A stretch of 64,000 nt of DNA, from the NCBI GenBank assembly GCA_030248195.1, contig JASAND010020893.1, forward strand, positions 1-64,000. The letters run 5' to 3'. Under the pieces are notes generated by a model. It saw only the letters and a program-made list of their open reading frames with translations, was not told where the DNA came from and did not search any database. A program made the translations under genes and the position numbers. This DNA comes from Trissonchulus latispiculum (taxonomy: Eukaryota; Nematoda; Enoplea; Enoplida; Ironidae). Shown here piece after piece: positions 35,351 through 45,100 of this stretch (position 1 is the stretch's first letter; every line of letters begins with the position of its first letter).

Positions 35351-35575
35351 ATGATTGAGAGAGGGATTTTGGGTCTTTCGATTTTACTAGGGATTTTGTT
35401 GGTGCTCATTTTGATTATGATAATTTTGTGGTTCTGCTGTGGCGCAAAAGAAGCTTGTGAGGAAGCAGACAGAGAGTTCTTTGTGAATCCGATTTTCATA
35501 GGTGCCATCGCAGGCGCCGCAGGAGGTGGTGCTGCCGTTGCTGTTTCCGGCTGTTCCGGATATTCTGGATGTTAG
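35351..35575 (+). CDS. 74-residue single-pass membrane protein, tandem copy 2
   Basis: Paralogue of the frame at 34491-34715, same length. It starts MIERGILG, then has the helix LLGILLVLILIMIILWF running into CCGAKEAC, a short acidic stretch (EEADREFF) and a Gly/Ala-rich hydrophobic segment (AIAGAAGGGAAVAV) ending CSGYSGC. Copy 1 has a longer basic linker and this copy a shorter acidic one; the length is kept by compensating changes. The preserved frame against clear nucleotide divergence suggests selection on the protein. Confidence 0.6.
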   Translation: MIERGILGLSILLGILLVLILIMIILWFCCGAKEACEEADREFFVNPIFIGAIAGAAGGGAAVAVSGCSGYSGC

Positions 35576-35579
35576 GTCA

Positions 35580-36438
35580 ACTCTCGATAACTTGAACCTA
35601 AGGTCAGTATGAATTGCAAAGTCAAAATTTGTCAATTTACCAGAATTTGAGTTTTCTAAAATTTGTTTGATCGAAGGGATCGAATTTGACTCCGAATTTG
35701 GCAAAATGTTTACAAAAAAATTTAGGGAATTTTCGCAAAAAACTGTTTCTGTTCACCTTGGTCTCCAGTCCCTGTATCAAGAAATCATACGAAAACTAAG
35801 CATTTTGTGATACGTTGTTTTCCTTAATAATCTAAACATTAGCATAACTGAGGTTGGTTGTTAGAATGATCGGCAATCAAAACAATAACCAAAACAAGCA
35901 AATTGGCATGAAAGGGTTGCCGCTGGCATTTTTCCTCTTATCAAGGGATACATGTAACTCAGTTTATATAACCTAGACAGATAATCCGTAAATTTTCCGG
36001 AATTTTCTATTTCAATTACGAAATTAGTGCGGTCGAATTGGCCTATCACCAACTTATGAGCGAAATCGGAGACAAAAAGCTTTTGGTACAAAATCCGGGT
36101 TTTCGTGATTTTCCGAATTTTCAGTTTTTCGGCCACAACTTTAGCTAGACGCATTTCCGGAAAATGTCGCAAGAACGAAAGTTGTTCAGCTCGACGAGCT
36201 CTTTCATTTGAGTACCATATCGACTACTTTCGGAAAATTTTTTGAAAATTCGGAATTTCAGTTACGAACTCAGCGTGGTCTAATTACCCTATGACCAACT
36301 TTTGAGCAAAATCGGAGACAAAAAATTTCCCTTGGTCCCCCTTACCATTTTAAAAAATTCCGGGATTCGCTATTTCCGGTATCCGGGAAGTACCGAACTG
36401 CCCGCGCTTCCGGGAGCACCTTAGGTCACCCCCCCCCC
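35580..36438. other. non-coding stretch with a dispersed repeat
   Basis: 36195-36345 ('catttgagtaccatatcgac', 'taccctatgaccaacttttg') closely matches 58928-59105. A weaker copy lies at 35990-36090. No gene. Confidence 0.5.
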
Positions 36439-36973
36439 TAGAGTTGTGCCCGGGCCTTGAATCGGGCCTCGGGCTCCGGGCCGGGCCCGGGCCGGGCCTG
36501 CACCGGGCCGGCCCGGGCCCGGTTGTTGGATCGGTAGGCCCGGCCCGGGCCCGGGCCCGGTCAGCCGCGGAGGCCCGGCCCGAGCCGGGCCTACCGGGCC
36601 TGCCGGGCCTTGGAGGCCCGGCCAGGCCCGGTCGGGCCCGATGAGGCCCGGTCAAATTTTTGTTGTGCAAATTTCATAATTTTTCCAAATTCTCTGCATG
36701 AGAAAGTCAAATTTAAGCTTCTCGGAGTTGTCTAAGTTGTAATAAATAGCACTAGCTATTGTTTGACACTGTTTTCTGTATGCCGGGCCTTCACCGGGCC
36801 GAACGGGCCTACACCGGGCCGCCGGGCCCACCGGGCCTACCGGGCCTTGAATCGGGCCTCCGGGCCCGGGCGGGCCCCGGGCCGGGCTCGGCCCGGCCCG
36901 CGGCCCGGCCCGGTCGGTTCAGCAAGCCCGGGCCCGGGCCCGGCCCGGGAAATTTCTTAACGGCACAACTCTA
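36439..36973. mobile_element. 535-bp hAT-like element made largely of GGGCCCGGGCC arrays
   Basis: The ends TAGAGTTGTGCC and GGCACAACTCTA are exact inverted repeats. The element sits inside a C run, with at least eight C on each side, which is compatible with an 8-bp duplication but cannot be proven in a homopolymer. Most of the interior is 'ggcccgggcccgg' and 'accgggcctac' repeats on both sides of an AT-rich core (36650-36775). The long frames here are by-products of the G/C pattern. Confidence 0.7.
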
Positions 36974-37062
36974 CCCCCCCCCCACTCCCCCTGAAAATAT
37001 CAGCCGGATCGGTCCAGCCCAATCAAAAGTTAGAGGGGGGGGACAAGAATCCGGAGAATAAT

Positions 37063-37112
37063 AAATAACGGACGTACCCAACACAAAGGGTTGCCTAAAA
37101 GCGGCAACCCAA
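37063..37112 (+). repeat. hairpin repeat unit, isolated copy
   Basis: 'aacggacgtacccaacac', then 'aaagggttgcc' and 'taaaagcggcaacccaat'. The GGGTTGCC...GGCAACCC arms form a hairpin. It is the same unit as the cluster at 59263-59750, here with a shortened loop. Confidence 0.75.
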
Positions 37113-38552
37113 TAAAACTAATGATTTTACTCTGTAGGCTTCAGTAGATTTTTGAGATTCCTACCAAATTCCAAACCTGCTTCAATTCCCCATTTTCAGT
37201 AGCCGATTTTTTGTAGCAACCAGCATTACGGTTGAAGGTTTAGTCTCAATTATATGCTTTTGTCTAAATCAATCCAAACTTCATACTAAGCCGAATTCAG
37301 TCGAAATACTATTTAAATTTAAGGTTCAAGAAATTTACAAAGTTTGGGAAAATATAGGTCACTTTCAAATGGATCCCTAATTTCAGAAAGCCAACAGAAA
37401 GAAAAGAATGAAATCAAGAAAGATCCGACGTGAACTATTTTGTGGAGTGGGGTACATTTTGTGTAGTTTCTTGTGTGTACAATGTTGACTGTACATAAGA
37501 ATATGCCTATTCTCGTTATATTATATTCCTGTCTCGAGCTTTTAATAATAAAATAAATAAAATAAAAATAAAATGCGACACAGCCTTTAATGGTTACATA
37601 ATATATGTTCACATATAATAAGCAGTATACAGACATAGCTGCAATTCTGCAATACATCACAAAAGCATGCAGAAATAAAGAGTGCATAACCAACCATGTA
37701 GAAAGAAGAAGAAGAAGAGTAAGCTTATATGTGAAAGAGAAATTACATTATCCACCTTGCGGCGATTCGACCAGAATATGCCTCCGTTTTAAGAGGTTTT
37801 CGAAATACTGTTTCTGACATTTCTACAAAAGGTCCGCACTGAGGATGGGGAAGGGTGGTGTGCAAAAAACCCGTTCGATAGAGAGGGGATAGACTAATAT
37901 CTAGTGACTATAGACAGTCGGTTTTTCTCCGACCCACCCCTTTCCCAAACAGTGTTCCCCTTTTCAAAACTAAGCTCTAACCTAACCTGGCGAACGTTTC
38001 TCTCCGCCTAATACTCTTTTGGCGTCTTCCATGGCCGTAACGCCTTTATATAAAACCTTCCCCCTCCCCCAATGGGAAAGAAGTTTCTGCAGTCTGGATG
38101 GCTGTTAGCTAGCCTCTTATTGTTCTGCAATCTGCAAGGATTTGAGATGTGGTGAACCATTCCCCCCCCCCAAGGAGGGATCATCCGCGTACATATGCTG
38201 ATCGAAGCACCATTACAAACTACAAAGAAGAAGAGCCCAGCAGTAGCGATTTACTCTTTCTATACAGGAACATTACGCCAGTCAATGTCAGATCTAAAAC
38301 AGCCAGATCTCAGAGATATTACGATTAAAAGAGTCTAGAAACAAAGTGCTCAATGACCAACACAAAAAGCATTACATGAATATAATCTTAGTTACCGTAA
38401 AAAAAGCACAAGCCGAAACAGCTCTAGTAACAACATTGGAAAGAGGCAAGTTAAGTACACCAGTAAGCATTAGCAAGTAAGCGATATAAAAGAAGGAATG
38501 CAGTAAGAAATTAATAAACCAATAAAGTAATCATTTTGATAGATTGGAATCT
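37113..38552. other. intergenic stretch downstream of the sulfurtransferase gene
   Basis: No gene recognised; AT-rich with C/G runs near 38162. The sulfurtransferase gene ends at 38553 on the minus strand. Confidence 0.45.
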
Positions 38553-38608
38553 TCACCAGCGGCCTGGATTGATGGGACCTCCACGAGAGACCCATTCATT
38601 CCACGAGC
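38553..38608 (-). CDS. MPST: terminal 56-bp exon of the sulfurtransferase gene
   Basis: The acceptor is tatttcttttag, then gc-tcg-tgg. With the single base left over from exon 4 this gives GSWNEWV, continuing to a TGA stop at 38555-38553. The phase-1 match and the family-typical G-S-W-x-E-W ending make the assignment strong, although it lies 7.2 kb from exon 4. It is too short to be found as an isolated frame. Confidence 0.85.
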
Positions 38609-41600
38609 CTAAAAGAAATAAGTATGCCGAAACCAATATAATATATATACGCTTGCTGATGGACTGATGGTAGTAGTGATAAAATGGCGGTCCGGAAACC
38701 ACCCGGTGCCGGTGCCGGAGGTATCCAGATGTTTTTTGCCTATGATTTACATGTATAAGTAACTAGATTATTAAAACCTCCGTTAACTTTTATTAACTGG
38801 TTAATTATGATTAAAAAATCCGTTAACTAATTGAGCCACTTTCGAAAGAGTTCAGAAATTTTTTAGTTAATAAGTTTTCAATTCTTATTGATTATTAATA
38901 AACCTTGAAAAAGGTTAACCAGATGTTTTGCTAAACCTTAAAAAAATTTACCTCGGGCCCAGATGTTTTTTTACCTAATTTTTAAAATACCTGAAATAAT
39001 GACCAGATGTGAATAAAGTTGTGAAAAATTACAAAAAGTTTAATAAAGTTGTTAAAAGTTTTGGAAAAATGAAGCAACAGGTTGGAAAAAGTTGTTAAAA
39101 GTTTTAAAAAAAGTGAATCAACAGCTAGGAAAAAGTTTTATAATGTAGTTAAATATAATTACCAAACCTACAATTAGCAAAAAAGTTGTGTTAAATGTAA
39201 TTACTAAATCTATAGATAACAAAAAGTTTCAGATAGCAGCACGAAAATCAACCGACCGCTCTCAACCAAGAAAAATAACACAAATGAGGTTTTTCTCTGG
39301 GTTCTTCTAATTTATACTATACTGCATTACCAGAATGGAGGCATTAGTTGCTATTTCAACAGTTGTCATGGCAACAGCTACACCGTTTCGACCCTTGCCA
39401 AAGGGTCTCATCAGACGGCTAGGCTACTGGGGGTTCGAAGACGGAGCCACAGCCCACCCGCCACCGCCACCGGTGGAGCCCAGATGTTTTTTACCTAGTT
39501 ATTAAAATAACTGGTAATCCTAACTGAAACAATGACCAGATGTTTTTTAAAGTTGTGAAAATTTTTTAAAAAGTTTCATAAAGTTTGAAAAAGTTACAAA
39601 AAGTTTAATAAAGTTGTTAAAAGTTTTGGAAAACTGTTAATTGGTGTGGAAAAGTTGCAAAAAGTTTTGTTTTGTAAAAGTGTTAATTGCTGTAACAACA
39701 GGTAGCAAAAAGTTTTATAAAGTCGCTTTTGGAAATGTTGACCAATTTAATTACCAAATCTGCAAAAGTTACAAAAAAGTTTTCTGTAGTCTACAACACA
39801 ACCGACCGCCCTCAACCAAGAAAAAACACAAATGAGGCTTTTCTATGGGTTCTGCTAATTTATACCAGAATAGAGGCATTGGTTGCTATGGCAACAGTTT
39901 GCCTAGCAACGGTTGCCATGACAACAGCAAAACCGTTTCGACCCTTGCCAAAGGCTCTCATCAGACGGCTAGGCTACCGTTACGGTTTTTTTATTTTTTC
40001 TTTTTTCTTTATTTTACACTCATATACAATTATACATACGCATACATAATACATACAGTGCAAAATTGAATGCAGCCAAATTCATTAGACAAATCTAAAG
40101 TGAAAAACCTTCAAGATTTATTATTCTCTTCTTTGTTTCCACTCTATACATTTCAGGTTCATAACATACTATCATAATATATCCTTAAATAGCCTACACT
40201 ATTCTTAAAATTCCACCTGCTCATCCTTTTACATAGCAAATGTACAATACCCAACTCATACAAAGTATGAACTTCTTACAAACAATAACAAGATAGTGAG
40301 TAACAAGGAGTAAATTGGGAGCAATTGGGAGTAACTGAAGAGTAGCCAGGAGCACCAATGAGCAAAAACAGCAATCAAGAGTAACTAAAGAGCACCAAAG
40401 ATACTTGTAGTTCTAACTAGAGGTACGAAAAAGATTATGTAACAGTAAGCCTTTAAATCATCAAACATCAACAAACATTCTCGGTATTAAAACCTTTTTC
40501 AAGCCTACTCCCAGCTTAGCTGGTTCAGCTCAATCACTGTGCACACTATTTTCGCTTGCTTGCCCACCAACTACCTTTTCAGGTAGCACAACAGTGCTTA
40601 TGTCAGAGCTCTTTTCAATAGCTCGCTTCAGTGCTTCTTCTTCACTAGAATACTTTTGCTCATAATCTGCTTGTTTGTCCAAAATTTCCTCAATAATTGG
40701 ATCATTGAGAAAGGCTTTACAGCGCAGGATATGGAAATAGATTCTTCTGTTGAGGTCTGCTCGAATTCTTGGTCGAACTTCATTGTAAGCTTCAATTTCT
40801 GCCTCATCCTCATCATGTCCATCTGCCTGATAGTCAGACATTAATCTATCTATCATTTTTGCTCAGACTGTTTCACCAGTTTATCCCAAAATTCACCAAT
40901 ATCAACAGCGTGGCATGTCTCTCCACAACTCGATTCACTACTACCCTCGGTGCTGGCCTCTAGCTTAGAGTCCTCATTGTGAACATTCTGGATGTGCCGC
41001 TGTAGTTTGAATGCTCTTGCGAACATGAGCCCACATTGATCACAGGAGTGTGATTTAGAACTAGACATTGTTGGATGCTTCCTGCTGTCTGTCCTGCTGT
41101 ATGCCTTTTTATTAATTTCGATAGACAAATTAACAGAATAATGGAATAGAAACAACCTCGGAGTAGACTCAGAGTAGCTTGGAGCAACTTCGGAGTAGGT
41201 TCGGCGTAAGCTGGGAGCAACTTCGCAGTAGATCAGAGCAGCAATGAGCAACTCTCATTGGTGTAAATGCGAAAAATACTTGCATGTTTGCTCTTCATAT
41301 GACCAGTCAAACTATGGATTCGTACCTCTAGTTAGAACTACAAGTATCTTTGGTGCTCTTTAGTTACTCTTGATTGCTGTTTTTGCTCATTGGTGCTCCT
41401 GGCTACTCTTCAGTTACTCCCAATTGCTCCCAATTTACTCCTTGTTACTCACTATCTTGTTATTGTTTGTAAGAAGTTCATACTTTGTATGAGTTGAGTA
41501 TTGTACATTTGCTATGTAAAAGGATGAGCAAAGGGAAAGAAGAGAAAGAAAGGAGAGGGGGGAGAGGAGGGGGGGGTAGGGAGGGAAGTAGTAGAGGAAA

Positions 41601-42122
41601 GGAGGGAGGAGGGAGAGGAGAAAGAGGAAGGAAGAAAAGGAAAAGAGGAGGAGGAAAAAAGAGAGAGAAAGAAGGAGAAGAAGAGAGGAGGAAAAGAAGA
41701 AGGGAGGGAGAAAAGGAGGGGGGAAGAAGGAAAGGGAGGGAGGAAAGAAGGGGAGAGGGAGTAGGAAAGAGAAGGGGGGTAAAAGGAAGAAAATGAAGAG
41801 AAAAAGAGGGAGAGGGGGGAAGGGAAGAGAAGAAGGGAAGAGAGGGGGGGGAGGTGGAATTTTAAGAATAGTGTAGGCTATTTAAGGATATATTATGATA
41901 GTATGTTATGAACCTGAAATGTATAGAGTGGAAACAAAGAAGAGAATAATAAATCTTGAAACGTTTTTCACTTTAGATTTGTCTAATGAATTTGGCTGCA
42001 TTCAATTTTGCACTGTATGTATTATGTATGCGTATGTATAATTGTATATGAGTGTAAAATAAAGAAAAAAGAAAAAATAAAAAAACCGTAACGGTAGCCT
42101 AGCCAGAGTAAAAAAAAAAAAA

Positions 42123-42164
<42 letters not shown>

Positions 42165-45100
42165 CTGATGAGAGCCTAAGGGGGGTTGGCAAAGGGTCGA
42201 AACGAGGTTTTGCTATGTTTGTTGTCATGGCAACGTTGCTAGGCAAACTGTTGCCATAGCAACCAATGCCTCTATTCTAGTATAAATTAGCAGAACCCAT
42301 AGAAAAGCCTCATTTGTGTTTTTTCTTGGTTGAGGGCGGTCGGTTGTGTTGTAGACTACAGAAAACTTTTTTGTAACTTTTGCAGACTTGGTAATTAAAT
42401 TTGTCAACATTTCCAAAAGCGACTTTATAAAACTTTTTGCTACCTGTTGTTACAACAATTAACACTTTTACAAAACAAAACTTTTTGCAACTTTTCCACA
42501 CCAATTAACACTTTTCCAAATTTTTTAACAACTTTATTAAACTTTTTGTAACTTTTTCACAACTTTATGAAACTTTTTACAAAATTTTCACAACTTTTTT
42601 GCAAACTTTGTTCACAACCATTTTCAAGTTTATATAACTTTAAAAAACATCTGGTCATTGTTTCAGTTAGGATTACCAGTTATTTTAACAAGAAATAAAA
42701 ATGCTCCTCTGGAGCATGAAAAAGTAATATGGGTGATGGTGAGGTTGCAAAATCAAGAGAGGACTAGTCTTAAAAATGCTTAATATGGGGCTAGGTTAAA
42801 AAATAGAAGAGGACTAGGTTGTGAGCGAATTAATATGGGCAAAGCTTCGCCGAACAACCCATATTCGCGGTTTGTAAATGTAAATTATTATATATGCATA
42901 TCCACGAAACATTTGGTTTATAGTTCATAAATAACCTACAGCTACGGTATGTGCTCGAGCTTTATTCGAACTTTTATTTAAGCAAACGTTTTCTTCGATA
43001 AGTGCTTCATACTAACCAGCGCATTTTACGTATCCATTTATAAGGAAAATTTATATTCAAGAATAATTTAGGACTCTCCCACGATCTTCTATTTCCTCCT
43101 GACTTGGACCAATAGCTTTAGCATCATATCCTTAGACTTCTCCTAGTAGTAGAGCCTGCGGTAGTTCAACAACAAAATGATAATAGTATACGTATATTCC
43201 TAGCAGCTAGTCTAACAGTACATGCAAACAGCTATATTCGATGAGTATTCAACTGCTTAATTTTTTATTGACTGACATTGATAGCTCTAAGCTAAGGCGA
43301 AACGTGAAATCCCGCGAATATGGGTTGTTCGGCGAAGCTGTGCCCATATTAATTCGCTCACAACCTAGTCCTCTTCTATTTTTAACCTAGCCCCATATTA
43401 AGCATTTTAAAGACTAGTCCTCTCTTGATTTTGCAACCTCACCATCACCCATATTACTTTTTCATGCTCCAGAGGAGTATTTTTATTTCTTGTCCTTCTG
43501 TCATTTTAAAGGATCCCTTTCCAGCAATGCGGCAATGGATACAAGGAGCTTGAACAGTGCCATGCTAAACTAGCGTAATCGATTTACAATATATGCCCCC
43601 AACAAAACGCCGAAAAACGCTGTTTTAAGGGGTTTGACCACTGGTCAATAGGCCCCGTAGGCTGTAGTGACCAGTGGTCACTTCCGTCGGTTTCGGCGAT
43701 ATGCCCATTGAAACGAGCGTAGTCGATTTACTATAAATGCCCCCGACCAAAACGCCGAAAAACGCAGTTTTAGGCCGTTTGACCAGTGGTCAATAGGCCC
43801 CGTAGGCTGTAGTGACCAGTGGTCACTTCCATCGGTTTCGGCGATATGCCGATTGAAACGAGCGTAGTCGATTTACTATATATGCCCCCGGCCAAAACGC
43901 CGAAAAACGCTGTTTAGAGGGAGTTTTCCCAATTTTAACCCTGGGCGAGGAACCACGGGAGCCATGCTGACCAGTGGTCACTTCGGGCGGTATCGGCAGT
44001 ATGCTCATCGTTTTCAGCGATCCCGATTTACTATATATGGGGACCACCCTGAGGCCGAAAAACGCCGTTTTTGGCGACTTTTTGACTATTTCCAGTGAAA
44101 GTGGGACTTAGAAACTTTTAGCCCAAACACGCCAAAAAAAATCAAACTTTGGGCCCAAAACCTGAAAGCTACGGATCAAAATTTAAAAATCCCCCTCGTT
44201 ACTTTATACACCCCTATCCCCTGTAATTTCCAACAAAAGATATATACTAGACCTCTCCAGCTTCTACCCAGTTCTAGAAACGTGTGACCAAATTTCAGCC
44301 AAAATAGCGAAAGTCCGACTTTGGGACGAGCACAGAGCCAAAATTGGCCAGGTGCCAAAATGACCAAAAAAGGTAGCATGGGGGGGATCCTGTCTACCAA
44401 CATATAATAGTAGTATGGTGCCAAAATGCCCACATCGTTCCAACACTTAGCCGTAAAATGCATTTCCAAATAAGCGTTATTCACCGAGAAAAAAAACAAA
44501 CGCACGGTAACTATCGCCTAGTGCAAAAATTCGAAGTTTCGAATTCGAACCAAAAGTATGGTGGTACTTGTAGTACTACTCGAGTTGTTTACGATGGTAA
44601 CCTTTTTACCACCGCCGGACCTCTAATTAGCTGGCACCAGGCCAACACGGTCTCCAGAGGGCCGCGCAGACGCCTTTATACCCATATTATGTAGGGGCGC
44701 TATCGCGCCCCTACATAATAACTAGGTAAAAAACATCTGGGCTCCACCGGTGGCGGTGGCGGGTGGGCTGTGGCTCCGTCTTGGAACCCCCAGTAGCCTA
44801 GCCGTCTGATGAGACCCTTTGGCAAGGGTCGAAACGGTGTAGCTGTTGCCATGGCAACTGTTGAAATAGCAACTAATGCCTCCATTCTGGTAATGCAGTA
44901 TAGTATAAATTAGAAGAACCCAGAGAAAAACCTCATTTGTGTTATTTTTCTTGGTTGAGAGCGGTCGGTTGATTTTCGTGCTGCTATCTGAAACTTTTTG
45001 TTACCTATAGATTTAGTAATTACATTTAACACAACTTTTTTGCTAATTGTAGGTTTGGTAATTATATTTAACTACATTATAAAACTTTTTCCTAGCTGTT

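Larger units (their letters stand above)
41319..42688 (-). repeat. inner right arm of the foldback element
   Basis: Reverse complement of about 39490-40429, interrupted by the GA-rich tract (41527-41850) and by the A/G homopolymer at 42108-42164. It ends at 42688, where a 2.0-kb insertion begins. Confidence 0.8.
42689..44715. mobile_element. 2.0-kb insertion in the right arm of the foldback element
   Basis: The left arm reads continuously here (ttattttaataactagg in reverse). In the right arm 'ttattttaa' and 'taataactagg' are separated by 2,027 bp, and TAA is repeated at both junctions, suggesting a 3-bp duplication. The insertion contains an inverted-repeat element (42689-43492), a 145-bp tandem repeat (43572-44060) and a small palindrome at its right edge. 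Confidence 0.7.

Noticed and set aside
36350..37061. Pro/Arg/Gly-rich frames on both strands, collagen-like at first sight
   Set aside because: They come from GGGCCC arrays inside a transposon; no Gly-X-Y regularity or signal peptide.
39641..40069. Frames repeated at 42022-42504 (for example MVWKSCKKFCFVKVL)
   Set aside because: They occur once in each arm of the foldback palindrome, with no domain, and run through A/T-rich 'aaaagttttgt' tracts.
41485..41796. 103-residue Lys/Arg/Glu/Gly-rich frame
   Set aside because: It is a translation of an all-purine low-complexity tract that is absent from the matching left arm.
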